Positions 34,391-44,437 of a stretch of DNA of 48,387 bases are shown here, in pieces. Position 1 is the stretch's first letter. Each line of letters starts with the position of its first letter. A program made the translations under genes and the position numbers. Source of the DNA: Campylobacteraceae bacterium (GTDB lineage: Bacteria > Campylobacterota > Campylobacteria > Campylobacterales > Sulfurovaceae); the NCBI GenBank assembly GCA_027080995.1, contig JALWNT010000050.1, positions 1-48,387 on the forward strand, given 5' to 3'. The notes beneath the pieces were generated by a model that saw nothing but the letters and a program-made list of their open reading frames with translations, was not told the origin of the DNA and did not search any database.

Positions 34391-35584
34391 TCAGGCGGAT
34401 TTCTCCTCATCCTCCCCGGCGTTTTTCGGCGTGAAAAAGCGGAGGTAGAGATAGCCTACGACCCCCGAGATCAGCGAACCGATCAAGATCCCCATCCGCT
34501 CATCCACCGGACTGAAGCAGGCGCTGCCCGAACACTCGAAAGCCAACGATCCGATAAAGAGGCTCATCGTAAAGCCGATCCCGCCGAGGATCCCCACCCC
34601 GTAGAGCATTTTCCAATCGACCCCTTCGGGCAGACGCCCCATCCCCAGTTTGACCGCCAACCAGCTGAAGAGGAAAATCCCCAGCTGCTTGCCCAAAAAG
34701 AGCCCCGAGACGATCCCCAGTGTGATGCTGTGGGTGAAATCTTTGAGGGTCACGCCGGCAAAATCGATCCCGGTATTGACAAAGGCGAAAAGCGGCAAAA
34801 TCACGTGGTTGACCGGAACGTGCAGGGAGTGCTCCAGAGCGAGGAAACTCTCGCGGTTGTTTTTGATCGGGATGAAGAGGCCGAGGACCACCCCCGCCAG
34901 AGTCGCGTGGACGCCGGACTTGAGCGTCGCCACCCAAAGAACGACTCCGAGCAGGATGTAAGCGGCGTTGTTGGTGACTCCCCGGCGATTCATCCACCAG
35001 AGGATGAGGATCGTCACCGCGACCACCGCAAGCGCCAGATAGGAGAGCCCCGAGGTGTAAAAAAGCGCGATGATGACGATCGCCCCCAGGTCGTCGATGA
35101 TCGCCAGGGTCAGCAAAAAGAGTTTCAGCACCGTGGGCACCCGGTTGCCCAAAAGAGAGAGGATCCCCAGGGCAAAAGCGATGTCGGTCGCCGAGGGGAT
35201 CGCCCATCCCTTCATCGCGCCGGGGTCTCCCCAGTTGAAAGCACTATAAAAGAGCGCAGGCAGTAGCATCCCCCCTACCGCCGCCATCGCCGGAGCCGCC
35301 ACCTTGCGCAGGTCCCGCAGCTCCCCCTCGACCGCTTCGCGTTTGATCTCCAGCCCCACCATAAAGAAGAAGATCGCCATCAACCCGTCGTTGACCCAAA
35401 GCAGCAGCGGTTTGGCGATCGACAGATGGCCGACCACCACCGCGACGGGAGTGTTGAGAAAGGCATCGTAATAGCTCTTGAGCGGGGAGTTGGCGACGAT
35501 CATCGCCAGCAGCGTCATCAGCATCAGCAGGATTCCCGTCGACGATTCGTGACGGAAGAAACCCAACAGGGAATTTTTCAGCAT
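34391..35584 (-). CDS. nhaA: Na+/H+ antiporter NhaA
   Basis: Inner-membrane antiporter that expels sodium using the proton gradient, fitting a marine host. The 397 residues form about twelve hydrophobic segments. The ion-binding Asp pair is in [19 protein letters not shown], and the N-terminal [17 protein letters not shown] and the [20 protein letters not shown] block are typical. TATAAT at 35623-35628 drives it. Confidence 0.96.
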   Translation of the reverse strand: MLKNSLLGFFRHESSTGILLMLMTLLAMIVANSPLKSYYDAFLNTPVAVVVGHLSIAKPLLLWVNDGLMAIFFFMVGLEIKREAVEGELRDLRKVAAPAMAAVGGMLLPALFYSAFNWGDPGAMKGWAIPSATDIAFALGILSLLGNRVPTVLKLFLLTLAIIDDLGAIVIIALFYTSGLSYLALAVVAVTILILWWMNRRGVTNNAAYILLGVVLWVATLKSGVHATLAGVVLGLFIPIKNNRESFLALEHSLHVPVNHVILPLFAFVNTGIDFAGVTLKDFTHSITLGIVSGLFLGKQLGIFLFSWLAVKLGMGRLPEGVDWKMLYGVGILGGIGFTMSLFIGSLAFECSGSACFSPVDERMGILIGSLISGVVGYLYLRFFTPKNAGEDEEKSA

Positions 35585-35622
35585 AGCGACCTCTCTTTTT
35601 CCTGGATAGATGGAAGCGGGGC

Positions 35623-35628
35623 ATTATA
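35623..35628 (-). promoter_or_regulatory. -10 box for nhaA
   Basis: TATAAT on the minus strand, 39 nt before the nhaA start. Confidence 0.55.
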
Positions 35629-35657
35629 CACAATACGGGGTCACCTCCGAGCTTGGA

Positions 35658-35663
35658 TATAAT
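35658..35663 (+). promoter_or_regulatory. -10 box for cdsA
   Basis: TATAAT in TTGGATATAATTGCGG, 42 nt before the cdsA ATG. Confidence 0.55.
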
Positions 35664-35704
35664 TGCGGAACGTATGAAATCCGAGACGCCGGGGAGAATG
35701 AACG

Positions 35705-36469
35705 ATGTCATCCATCACCAACGAACACACGCAGCGCTGGAAAACCGCGGCCCTTCTGCTTCTTCTGATCGCCGCCGTGGGAGTGATCGATATCCCGGCG
35801 CTCACCTGGCTCTTCTTCGGAGCCGTCTATTTCTTGGCACTCAAAGAGGCGATGCAACTCTTCCGGGTCGCCGACTCGTCCCTCTATCTTTATGCCGCGG
35901 GGATCTGGATCCTAGCCCCTTTCTACCCCCATCCCAGTGACCTCGCCTTCGCCGCGACCCTGATCCAAGGCGGAATCCTCGCCTACCGACGCCGTCTCGA
36001 AATCCGCAGTCTCTTTCCGATCCTCTATCCGACGGTGGGGATGCTCTTTCTCTGGATGCTCTATCGGGAGTACGGGATGCTCTCTTTGCTCTGGATTCTC
36101 GTCATTGTCGCTCTGACCGATGTGGGAGCCTACTATACAGGGCGGAAACTGGGCAAAACCCCTTTTTGTCCCACCTCTCCTAAAAAAACGCTCGAGGGAG
36201 TCTTCGGAGGGATCGCCTTGGGGACGCTGGGCGGCTTTCTCCTGATGATCGGCCATCAAAATCTCTTCTTCGGCACTCTTTTCGTCGCCCTCCTCACTTC
36301 CGTCGCCTCCGTCTTCGGCGATCTTTTTGAGAGTTATCTCAAACGGGAAGCCGGCGTCAAAGACAGCGGCACTCTCCTCCCCGGACACGGCGGCGTCCTC
36401 GACCGGATCGACGGTTACCTCTATGCGGCAGTGGCGCTCTATGTCCTGCTGAAATTGACGGGAAGCTAG
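35705..36469 (+). CDS. cdsA: Phosphatidate cytidylyltransferase
   Basis: Makes CDP-diacylglycerol from phosphatidic acid and CTP in the inner membrane; feeds pssA. The 254 residues have about seven helices. The CdsA signature near the C-terminus is clear: SYLKREAGVKDSG followed by LLPGHGGVLDRIDG. SVFGDLFES and TDVGAYYTGRKLGKTPF are also typical. dxr follows after a heptad spacer. Confidence 0.95.
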   Translation: MSSITNEHTQRWKTAALLLLLIAAVGVIDIPALTWLFFGAVYFLALKEAMQLFRVADSSLYLYAAGIWILAPFYPHPSDLAFAATLIQGGILAYRRRLEIRSLFPILYPTVGMLFLWMLYREYGMLSLLWILVIVALTDVGAYYTGRKLGKTPFCPTSPKKTLEGVFGGIALGTLGGFLLMIGHQNLFFGTLFVALLTSVASVFGDLFESYLKREAGVKDSGTLLPGHGGVLDRIDGYLYAAVALYVLLKLTGS

Positions 36470-36565
36470 AATGAATTTTGGATTTTGGATTTTGGATTTT
36501 GGATGGAACAGAAGCGGGATAATAAACCACAATCCAACATCCAACATCCAACATCCAACATCTCA
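36470..36565 (+). repeat. Intergenic mosaic cdsA-dxr
   Basis: Four GGATTTT heptads right after the cdsA stop (36473-36505), a short spacer, then four CCAACAT heptads (36532-36563). This is the simplest mosaic, with no core palindromes. The CCAAAAT word before murD is the complement of this locus's left word. Confidence 0.9.
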
Positions 36566-36593
36566 CCATGAAAATTCAAAGGAATTTTCATGG
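36566..36593 (+). promoter_or_regulatory. Start-site hairpin of dxr
   Basis: CCATGAAAATTC (36566-36577) and GAATTTTCATGG (36582-36593) pair perfectly over 12 bp around the loop AAAG. The loop and adjoining G form the only ribosome binding site (AAAGGA), and the ATG (36590) lies at the end of the stem. The 5' arm also contains an ATG, out of frame with dxr. Confidence 0.78.
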
Positions 36594-37666
36594 TGATCCT
36601 CGGTTCCACCGGCTCCATCGGCCTCAATACCCTCGAGATCTGCCGGCGTTTTCAGCTCCCGATCGAAGGGCTCGTCGCGGGGAACAATCTCGAACTGCTC
36701 CAGGAGCAGATCGACGAGTTTCAGCCCGAGCTGGTGGCCATCGCCGATCCCGCGCGCATCGGGGAGATCCGTCATCGACGGGTCTACGCCGGAGCGGAGG
36801 GGATCTTGCAACTGCTGGAAGAGAGCGCCTCCTCCCGGGTCGTCAACGCCCTGGTGGGCTACGCCGGTCTGGCGCCTACCCTCAAAACCCTGAATCTTGG
36901 CCGCAACCTGGCCCTAGCCAACAAAGAGTCCCTCGTCGTCGCGGGAGCTTTTTTGGAGCGCACGAAGATCTTTCCCATCGATTCGGAGCATTTCGGCCTC
37001 TGGTATCTGCTAAACGACCGTCCGTTTCGCCGTCTGGTCATCACCGCCAGCGGCGGGGCCTTTCGGGATCGTGATCCCGAAAGCATCCGCCGCGCCGCCT
37101 ACGCCGAAGCCCTGCGCCACCCCAACTGGTCGATGGGAGACAAGATCACCATCGACAGCGCCTCGATGGTCAACAAACTCTTCGAACTCCTCGAAGCCCG
37201 CTGGCTCTTCGACACCTCCGACGTGGATGCCGTGATCGAGCGCCGCTCCGTCGTCCACGCTCTGGTGGAATTCACTGACGGCTCCACCACCGCCCACCTC
37301 GCCGGTGTCGATATGAAACTCCCCATCGCCTACGCCCTGGAGTGCCCGATCACCGAGCCGATACTTGAACCGGTGGATCTGCTGGGCATCGGCCCCATCG
37401 CCTTCGAGGAGATCGACACCCGGCGCTACCCCCTCTGGCAACTCAAAGCAGAGCTTCTCGCCCGCCCTCGCCTCGGCGTCGTCCTCAACGCCGCCAACGA
37501 AGCGGCGATGGCCGGCTTCCGAAAAGGGCGCTACGATTTCGGCACGATGGCCGACAAAATCCTCGATGCCTGGCGCCGCTTCCGTGGCCGGGAACCCGAA
37601 AGCCTGGGGGAAGTGATGGAGATGGACAAAGAGGTGCGACGTTACGTTCTAACGAATGAGGAATAA
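36590..37666 (+). CDS. dxr: 1-deoxy-D-xylulose 5-phosphate reductoisomerase
   Basis: Second step of the MEP isoprenoid pathway: NADPH-dependent conversion of DXP to MEP. The 358 residues begin MVILGSTGSIGLNTLEI with the dinucleotide-binding loop. ALANKESLVVAG, PIDSEHFGLWYLL, ITASGGAFRD, MGDKITIDSASMVNKLFELLEA and VLNAANEAAM are canonical. The N-terminus is a few residues shorter than most. The start is buried in a hairpin. Confidence 0.97.
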   Translation: MVILGSTGSIGLNTLEICRRFQLPIEGLVAGNNLELLQEQIDEFQPELVAIADPARIGEIRHRRVYAGAEGILQLLEESASSRVVNALVGYAGLAPTLKTLNLGRNLALANKESLVVAGAFLERTKIFPIDSEHFGLWYLLNDRPFRRLVITASGGAFRDRDPESIRRAAYAEALRHPNWSMGDKITIDSASMVNKLFELLEARWLFDTSDVDAVIERRSVVHALVEFTDGSTTAHLAGVDMKLPIAYALECPITEPILEPVDLLGIGPIAFEEIDTRRYPLWQLKAELLARPRLGVVLNAANEAAMAGFRKGRYDFGTMADKILDAWRRFRGREPESLGEVMEMDKEVRRYVLTNEE

Positions 37667-37670
37667 AAAA

Positions 37671-37982
37671 ATGAGAAAAGAGGAATTGTTGCGAGAGCTT
37701 CGTCGGTTGAAAAGAGAACTTTCAAAAGAGGGGTTCATCATAGAGTCTCTATGCGGTTCTTATGCCAGGAACGAAGCAACTGAAACGAGTGACATTGATC
37801 TTCTTTATCACGTCAACGAGAATTTTCTGAAAAAATTCGGTGGGTTCGTTGCCTTTTCAAAACTGGAGGAGATAAAAAAAGCTTTGGAGCTTCGTCTAAA
37901 AAGAGAAGTGGACCTCATCCCAAGTAACAACCTTTCCAAAACAGCAAAAAAATATCTTGAAGAGGAATGTATATATGTCTAA
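37671..37982 (+). CDS. MntA-type nucleotidyltransferase antitoxin
   Basis: Minimal nucleotidyltransferase of the MNT-HEPN system. Family members inactivate the HEPN toxin by adding AMP to a tyrosine. From ATG 37671 (GAGGAA 7 nt upstream) it is 103 residues. The GSX10DXD motif is exact (G29, S30, D41, D43), and a later VDLIP holds the third Asp. It begins 5 nt after dxr. Codons are clearly AT-richer than in flanking genes, suggesting transfer. Confidence 0.9.
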   Translation: MRKEELLRELRRLKRELSKEGFIIESLCGSYARNEATETSDIDLLYHVNENFLKKFGGFVAFSKLEEIKKALELRLKREVDLIPSNNLSKTAKKYLEEECIYV

Positions 37983-38355
37983 GCGCTCACAGGAAGCTAA
38001 GGCGGCTTTCATTCTCGAGCAGATAGATCGTATAGAAAAAATCATTGAACGGCACGATGGAATTGTTAAAGCACTAGAAGATTTCGAAGGAGAAATGGCA
38101 ATTTTTATGGGTATTTCCCAAATTGGGGAAAGTTTTTCAAAACTTGATGAAATCTACATAGAACGTTTTGGCCTTATCGAGGAGAGAAAGGGATCCTACT
38201 ATACCCGGAACTATATCGTACACGATTATGAAAATGTAGATCGATTGATTATTGAAGATATACTTCGGACACATCTTCCAAAACTCAAAGAAAAAATAAA
38301 AGATCTTTATGAATATCTTTCAATGGAAAATGAACATCGAAGGAAGTCCAAATGA
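37975..38355 (+). CDS. HepT-type HEPN toxin
   Basis: HEPN ribonuclease toxin partner of MntA. From ATG 37975 (GAGGAA 8 nt upstream) it is 126 residues and all-helical. The RX4HXY motif is intact (R78, H83, Y85 in RNYIVHDY); R and H are catalytic, and the Tyr is the AMP-acceptor in studied pairs. It overlaps mntA by 8 nt and the next gene by 4 nt (ATGA). The intact motifs suggest a live module. Confidence 0.9.
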   Translation: MSKRSQEAKAAFILEQIDRIEKIIERHDGIVKALEDFEGEMAIFMGISQIGESFSKLDEIYIERFGLIEERKGSYYTRNYIVHDYENVDRLIIEDILRTHLPKLKEKIKDLYEYLSMENEHRRKSK

Positions 38356-38885
38356 AGCTCCTCCTTCTGCATGGCTGGGGCGGCTCCGACTGGCCCCACT
38401 GGCAGGCGTGGCTGGCGGCTGAAGTGGCCAAAGAGTACGGCACGGTAAGCTTCCCCCTGATCCGGCACCCCCACTACCCCCACCTCAACCGTTGGCGCAA
38501 GGAGGTGCTGAAGCACCTGGAGGATTTCCGTCCCGATACCGTCGTCACCCACTCCCTGGCTGGAACGCTCTGGTTTCATCTCGCCTACGAACAACGCCTG
38601 CGCGAGATCGAACGGCTCATCCTCGTCGCTCCCCCGAGCCTGCACACCGAGCTCGAAACCATCAGCAGCTTCTACCCCTGCCCCCTCCCCGAACGCCTCT
38701 ACGCCAAAGAGGCCACGATGGTCGTCAGCGACAACGACCCCTACATCACCCTCGACGAAGCCCGGGAGCTGGCCGCCCACTTCGCCTGCGAATTGAAGAT
38801 CCTTCCGGGCGCCGGCCACATCAACGCCGAAAGCGGCTACGGAGAGTGGCCGTGGATACTGAACCAAGTGAGGAGTGGGGAGTGA
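38352..38885 (+). CDS. Small alpha/beta hydrolase, RBBP9/YdeN family
   Basis: Serine hydrolase of unknown substrate. The 177 residues start MKLLLLHGWGGSDWPHWQAWL. The nucleophile elbow is VVTHSLAGTLWFHLA, the acid is likely in VVSDNDPYI, and the His is in PGAGHINAESGYGEWP. All are as in RBBP9/YdeN proteins. GC content returns to the local norm, so it is probably native, with the TA pair inserted between it and dxr. Confidence 0.85.
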   Translation: MKLLLLHGWGGSDWPHWQAWLAAEVAKEYGTVSFPLIRHPHYPHLNRWRKEVLKHLEDFRPDTVVTHSLAGTLWFHLAYEQRLREIERLILVAPPSLHTELETISSFYPCPLPERLYAKEATMVVSDNDPYITLDEARELAAHFACELKILPGAGHINAESGYGEWPWILNQVRSGE

Positions 38886-39210
38886 AGAGTGAAGAGTTCG
38901 CGCCTTCAGCGCTATCACGTCGTTTGAATCGCGTCGCAAGTCGCAAGTCGCAAGTCGCAAGAGACGTTATCTCCGGCAACGGCATTGGGGGCAGGGCTTC
39001 AGCCCTGCATACGGAACTGAAGTCCCGCCTCCAAAAGTACGCGTTGCGAAGCAAAGCCCCAAGATCCAACACCCAACACCCGACACCCAACATCAAAAGC
39101 ATTGCGATGCAACACATACCGAAATTCTCCATTCTTTATTCTCCATTCTCCATCCACAAGCAGAGCTTTCGCTGTTTCTCATTCATCACTCATCACTCAT
39201 CACTCGAAAC
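38886..39210 (+). repeat. Intergenic mosaic hydrolase-tsaD
   Basis: No gene is apparent in 340 nt. From left: AGTGAAG words at the stop, GTCGCAA heptads (38937-38962), two GGGCTTCAGCCC/AACTGAAGTCCC palindromes (about 38990-39030), a degenerate GCGTTGC/GCAAAGC hairpin (39041-39057), CCAACAC heptads (39064-39092), ATTCTCC heptads (39123-39153) and ATCACTC heptads (39184-39205). The last three tracts are G-free or nearly so. Confidence 0.85.
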
Positions 39211-39241
39211 TCGGAAGGAGCGGCTATGTCGCTCCTTCTGA
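39211..39241 (+). promoter_or_regulatory. Start-site hairpin of tsaD
   Basis: GAAGGAGCG (39214-39222) pairs with CGCTCCTTC (39230-39238), extended to 12 bp with one G-U. The Shine-Dalgarno AAGGAG is fully in the 5' arm and the ATG (39226) in the 7-nt loop. The 3' arm is coding sequence. Confidence 0.75.
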
Positions 39242-40245
39242 GCATCGAATCCAGCTGCGATGACAGCTCTCTCGCCCTGACCGAGATCGAGAGCCGCAAA
39301 CTCATCTGGCACAAGAAGATTTCCCAGGAGGCGGAGCATGCCCGCTACGGCGGGGTGGTCCCGGAGCTGGCCAGCCGTCTGCACGCGGTGGCCCTGCCCG
39401 ACCTGCTCGAGACGGCGAAGCCCTGGTTTCCTCAGATCTCCGCCGTTGCCGTCACCAACGAACCGGGCCTGGCGGTGACGCTCAACGAGGGGGTGATGAT
39501 GGCCAAAGCCTTCGCTACCTTCGAGAAACTCCCCCTGATTCCTGTGCATCACCTCAAAGGGCACATCTACTCCCTCTTCATCGAAAAACCCACCCGGCTG
39601 CCGATGCTGGTGATCCTCATCAGCGGCGGGCATACGATGGTCTTGCGGGTGCGGGGGCTCAGGGAGATGGAGATCCTCGCCAGCAGTATGGACGACAGCG
39701 TGGGAGAGAGCTACGACAAGGTAGCCAAAATGATGGGCCTGGGCTATCCCGGCGGCCCGATCGTGGAGGCCCTCGCCCGCGAAGGGAACCCCGAGCGTTT
39801 CGATCTGCCGGTCCCTCTGCGCAACTCTCCGCTTATCGCCTTCAGCCTCTCGGGCCTCAAAAACGCCGTACGCCTCACCGTCGAAAGGCTGGGCGGCCCC
39901 GAAGCGATGAACGAACAGGACCGCCGCGACCTGGCCGCCGCTTTTCAAAAAGCCCTCATCACCCATTTGACTCAAAAGATCCGCAAAATCCTTGCTGGCG
40001 AATCGATCCCCGACGTCGCCCTGGTCGGCGGCGCCAGCGCCAATCTGACCATCCGGGAAGCCTTCGACTCCCTTTGCCGAGCGTACGGCAAACGCCTCCA
40101 CACCGCCAAGCTGGAGTTTTGCTCCGACAACGCCGCAATGATCGGCCGCTACGGCCTCGACGCCCTGGCGGAGGGCCTCACCTGCTCTCCCGAAGCGATC
40201 ACCGTCTCCGCCAACCGCAAACTCCAGCCGGGGATGAAGTTGTGA
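39226..40245 (+). CDS. tsaD: tRNA N6-adenosine threonylcarbamoyltransferase TsaD
   Basis: Transfers the threonylcarbamoyl group to A37 of ANN-decoding tRNAs, with TsaB/TsaE. The 339 residues start MSLLLSIESSCDDSSLAL. The metal-site HLKGHIYSLF has the HxxxH, then ISGGHTMVL, DDSVGESYDKVAKMMGLGYPGGP and VGGASANLTIR. Length is typical. The start is in a strong hairpin. Confidence 0.97.
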   Translation: MSLLLSIESSCDDSSLALTEIESRKLIWHKKISQEAEHARYGGVVPELASRLHAVALPDLLETAKPWFPQISAVAVTNEPGLAVTLNEGVMMAKAFATFEKLPLIPVHHLKGHIYSLFIEKPTRLPMLVILISGGHTMVLRVRGLREMEILASSMDDSVGESYDKVAKMMGLGYPGGPIVEALAREGNPERFDLPVPLRNSPLIAFSLSGLKNAVRLTVERLGGPEAMNEQDRRDLAAAFQKALITHLTQKIRKILAGESIPDVALVGGASANLTIREAFDSLCRAYGKRLHTAKLEFCSDNAAMIGRYGLDALAEGLTCSPEAITVSANRKLQPGMKL

Positions 40246-40523
40246 ATTTTTTTGTTATTGGGGGTGCCTACTGCGACGGCATCGGGCATTGGGCATTGGA
40301 CATTGGGCGCGTCTTTGACGCTGTTATTGGTGTATTGGTATATTGGTATATTGGAAAAGTGATTTTTACGGGAATAAATCTTCGTTTCTATAAAAATGCT
40401 CTGCATCGAAACACCCCAAAATTTTCCATCTTCCATTTTCCATCTTCCATCCTCTCCTGGGATAGCAATCCCACATTACGCAATCAGTTTTTCATTCATA
40501 ACTCATCATTCATAACTCATAAC
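40246..40523 (+). repeat. Intergenic mosaic tsaD-lgt
   Basis: No gene is apparent in 301 nt. CATTGGG heptads (40279-40308), GGTATATT octads (40325-40354), a spacer, then CATTTTC/CATCTTC heptads (40422-40452) and CATAACT heptads (40491-40523), ending in the lgt start hairpin. Confidence 0.85.
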
Positions 40524-40550
40524 TCATTTTCTTCCGGAGGAAAAAAATGA
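40524..40550 (+). promoter_or_regulatory. Start-site hairpin of lgt
   Basis: TCATTTTCTTCC (40524-40535) pairs with GGAAAAAAATGA (40539-40550) with a single C-A mismatch. The loop is GGA, so the Shine-Dalgarno GGAGG (40536-40540) spans the loop, and the ATG (40547) is in the 3' arm. Confidence 0.7.
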
Positions 40551-41332
40551 TTCATCCCGTCTGGAACGTCGATCCCATTCTCCTGCACCTGGGGCCCCTG
40601 CAGATCCATTGGTACGGATTGCTCTTTGCCGGGGGGATCCTGGCGGGATACTGGATGATGCGGTATATCTGCCGCCTGGAAGGCAGGGATCCCGAAATCC
40701 TGGAGCCGCTTTTCCTCTACGTCGTCGTGGGGATCGTCGTCGGGGCGCGCCTGGCGCACTGCTTTTTCTACGAACCCGACTACTATCTCGCCCACCCCCT
40801 CGAAATCCTGATGGTCTGGAAGGGGGGGCTCGCCAGCCACGGCGGCCTGGTCGGTGCCTTTGTGGGGCTCTGGCTCGGCAGCCGTCGCCACCACGTCCCT
40901 TTCGGCTGGATCGTCTCACGCCTCACGATCCCGACCCTCTTCGTCGCCGCGATGATCCGCCTCGGCAACCTCTTCAACTCCGAAATCCTCGGCAAACCCA
41001 CCGATGCCTTCACCGCCATTGTCTTCGCCCGGGTCGATACGCTCCCCCGCCATCCCGTGATGCTCTACGAATCGGCGGCTTATCTTGCGACCTTTCTTCT
41101 GACGATCGTGATCTACCGCTTTGCTCCTCGCGAAAAGCTGACGACGCTGCTGCCGGGGGTGGGGCTCGTCTGCGTCTTCGGCGCCCGCATCCTGCTCGAG
41201 CGCTTCAAAGTCCCGCAGGCCGACTACTCCACCGGCCTTCCGCTGAACGTCGGACAGCTTCTGAGCCTCCCCTTTCTGCTGCTCGGCCTTGTCCTTGTCG
41301 TGCTGAGTTTTCGCAGGGGAAGTTCCCGATGA
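40547..41332 (+). CDS. lgt: Prolipoprotein diacylglyceryl transferase
   Basis: Adds diacylglycerol to the lipobox Cys of prolipoproteins at the inner membrane. The 261 residues have about seven helices. ILLHLGPLQIHWYGLLFAGGI, GARLAHCFFYEP, the catalytic-region SHGGLVGAFVGLW, MIRLGNLFNSEI and the C-terminal GQLLSLPFLLLG are family text. It overlaps the LysE gene by 4 nt. Confidence 0.96.
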   Translation: MIHPVWNVDPILLHLGPLQIHWYGLLFAGGILAGYWMMRYICRLEGRDPEILEPLFLYVVVGIVVGARLAHCFFYEPDYYLAHPLEILMVWKGGLASHGGLVGAFVGLWLGSRRHHVPFGWIVSRLTIPTLFVAAMIRLGNLFNSEILGKPTDAFTAIVFARVDTLPRHPVMLYESAAYLATFLLTIVIYRFAPREKLTTLLPGVGLVCVFGARILLERFKVPQADYSTGLPLNVGQLLSLPFLLLGLVLVVLSFRRGSSR

Positions 41333-41922
41333 TCCTCGCCTCTTTTGCCGAAGGCTTCCTGCTGGGCCTGGGGGCCGCCGTGCCTCTGGGGCCTATCAAC
41401 GTCCTCATCATGAGCAATGCCCTGCGTCACTACGGCTCCGCCGTGGCCCTGGGCGCCGGGGCGATGAGCGCCGACATTACTTACCTGCTTTTGATCCTCC
41501 TCGGCCTTTTTCACTTTATGGAAAACCCGACTCTCAAACTGGTGATGGCCCTCGTAGGCTCCGCCTTTCTCCTCTACCTCGCCTGGCTCATCTTCAAAGG
41601 CCGCCACGAACCGATCCGGCTCGAACAGGTCGGCAATCCCCCTCTGCTGAAAAACTGGCTCAAAGGCTACACCCTGACGCTGCTGAACCCCTACACCGTC
41701 GTCTTCTGGCTCAGCGTCTCCGCCTACATCGCCACCAAACAGCTCGACCCCGCCGCCACCGTTTTAGGCCTGCTGAGCGCCATCGTGCTCTGGATCACCC
41801 TCATGCCCCTGATCATCCACAAGACCAAGCACCTCTTCTCCCAACGCATCGCCACCCTCTTCTCCATCGCCAGTGCCGCGATCCTCGCCTTCTTCGCCAT
41901 CGGAATGCTTGCGAACCTCTGA
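41329..41922 (+). CDS. LysE/RhtB-family exporter
   Basis: Amino-acid efflux permease. The 197 residues form six helices and open FAEGFLLGLGAAVPLGPINVLIM, the family N-terminus. A central LNPYTVVFWLSV is the conserved NP motif. The ATGA overlap with lgt indicates translational coupling. The substrate cannot be read from sequence. Confidence 0.88.
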   Translation: MILASFAEGFLLGLGAAVPLGPINVLIMSNALRHYGSAVALGAGAMSADITYLLLILLGLFHFMENPTLKLVMALVGSAFLLYLAWLIFKGRHEPIRLEQVGNPPLLKNWLKGYTLTLLNPYTVVFWLSVSAYIATKQLDPAATVLGLLSAIVLWITLMPLIIHKTKHLFSQRIATLFSIASAAILAFFAIGMLANL

Positions 41923-42116
41923 AAGCCTCGATGCAGATGAGGTACTGGCTACTGCATAGAATGGGTTTATATTCTATGTTGGAAATTTTGAGGAAAGTAT
42001 CCCGGTAAATCCAAGAGTTTTGCAAAATAAGGTGATTATAGGTTTGAAGAGAGGAAGAAGTTATACAAAATCGATGCGCAAGGCACCGATTTGCACATGA
42101 AACATATCGTCAAATT

Positions 42117-43142
<1,026 letters not shown>

Positions 43143-43169
43143 CTATCCTTGAATCGTAAATGTGGGGGG

Positions 43170-43175
43170 ATTATA
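43170..43175 (-). promoter_or_regulatory. -10 box for ilvC
   Basis: TATAAT on the minus strand, 30 nt before the ilvC ATG. Confidence 0.55.
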
Positions 43176-43179
43176 TCCA

Positions 43180-43209
43180 ATTTTGAATTTTGAATTTTGA
43201 ATTTTGAAT
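43180..43209 (-). repeat. ATTCAAA heptad tract upstream of ilvC
   Basis: Four heptads, ATTCAAA on the ilvC strand. Unlike other tracts it lies before the promoter -10 of a divergent gap, so it is not between genes of one transcript. Confidence 0.8.
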
Positions 43210-43274
43210 GAAAAGCCGATGAATCGGCGCTTTGCCTGGTAACAAAAGTTCCATTATATAAACGGGAAATATAC

Positions 43275-43280
43275 TATAAT
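43275..43280 (+). promoter_or_regulatory. -10 box for htpX
   Basis: TATAAT in ATACTATAATAGG, 45 nt before the htpX ATG. Confidence 0.5.
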
Positions 43281-43325
43281 AGGATAAAAAAATATTCGTT
43301 TTTTTCAAAAGAGAGGAGATTTTTT

Positions 43326-44174
43326 ATGGAAAAATTCAAAACCTATTTTCTGATGGTAGGCTTGACCCTGCTCTTTATCTGGTTCGGCGGTCTGATCGGG
43401 GGAAAAAGCGGAATGCTCATCGCCTTTTTGATCGCGGCAGGAATGAACTTTTACGCCTACTACTACAGCGACAAGCAGGTCCTGGCCCACTACGACGCCA
43501 TCCCCGTCGACGAGAGCAACGCGCCGGGGCTCTACGCCATCGTCCGGCGCCTGACCCAAAAGGCGGGACTGCCGATGCCCAAGCTCTACATCATCCCCGA
43601 TCCCGTCCCCAACGCCTTCGCCACGGGGCGAAACTACGAGCACGCCGCCGTGGCCGTCACGGAGGGGCTTTTGGATCTGCTGGACGAAGAGGAGATCGAG
43701 GGGGTCATCGCCCACGAACTGAGCCACGTCAAACACTACGACATCCTCATCGGAAGCGTCGCCGCCACCATCGCCGGGGCCATCAGTATGCTGGCCAACT
43801 TCGGGATGCTCTTCGGCGGCGATCGGGACCGCAACCCCATCGTCACCATCGCTTTGATGATCATTATGCCCCTGGCCGCCACCATCATTCAGATGACCAT
43901 CAGCCGTAGCCGGGAGTTCGAAGCCGACAAGGGCGCCGCGCTGATCACCGGCCACCCCGAATGGCTCCAAAGCGCTCTGGCCAAACTTGACAACTACGCC
44001 CGCCGCGGCGCCGTCATCCACGACGCCGACCCCAGCACCGCCCATATGTTCATCGTCAACCCCTTCGCCGGTGTGGGCAGTGCTCTGGGTAATCTCTTTC
44101 GCACCCACCCCACGACCGAGGAGCGGATCGAGCGGCTCGAAGAGATCAAATATGAGCTCAGAGGCGCTCGGTGA
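43326..44174 (+). CDS. htpX: Membrane zinc metalloprotease HtpX
   Basis: M48 protease of the inner membrane that works with FtsH in membrane protein quality control. The 282 residues have two N-terminal helices. [21 protein letters not shown], the zinc motif [11 protein letters not shown], a further helix pair and [14 protein letters not shown] with the third ligand follow. [18 protein letters not shown] end is typical. GAGAGGAG precedes the start. Confidence 0.96.
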   Translation: MEKFKTYFLMVGLTLLFIWFGGLIGGKSGMLIAFLIAAGMNFYAYYYSDKQVLAHYDAIPVDESNAPGLYAIVRRLTQKAGLPMPKLYIIPDPVPNAFATGRNYEHAAVAVTEGLLDLLDEEEIEGVIAHELSHVKHYDILIGSVAATIAGAISMLANFGMLFGGDRDRNPIVTIALMIIMPLAATIIQMTISRSREFEADKGAALITGHPEWLQSALAKLDNYARRGAVIHDADPSTAHMFIVNPFAGVGSALGNLFRTHPTTEERIERLEEIKYELRGAR

Positions 44175-44436
44175 GCGCAGTCGCAAGTCGCAAGTCGCAA
44201 GTCGCAAGGGGTGTCGCCTACGGCGACGGCATTGGGCATTGGGCATTGGGCATTTTGCTTCGTCATTTGTCATTTGAACGGGGCTACGCCCCTCTTTGTC
44301 GTTTGAACAGAGGTCAAAAGGTAGGATCGCGCTTCTCACCTTCTCACCTTCTCACCTTTTTTGGTAAACGCGTTGCACAGCAACGCAAACCGAAATCATC
44401 CATCATCCATCATCCATCATCCATCATCCATCATTC
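44175..44436 (+). repeat. Intergenic mosaic htpX-rnr
   Basis: GTCGCAA heptads (44180-44207), a GTCGCC/GGCGAC hairpin, ATTGGGC heptads (44230-44251), a GGGGCTACGCCCC hairpin (about 44280-44292), TTCTCACC octads (44333-44356), a GCGTTGC/GCAACGC hairpin with loop ACA (44370-44386) and ATCCATC heptads (44397-44435). Confidence 0.85.
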
Positions 44437-44437
44437 T

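Noticed and set aside
36568-37074. Upstream ATG and long frame overlapping dxr
   Set aside because: The ATG belongs to the hairpin 5' arm, and the product is an Arg/Pro-rich shadow of dxr. No ribosome binding site precedes it.
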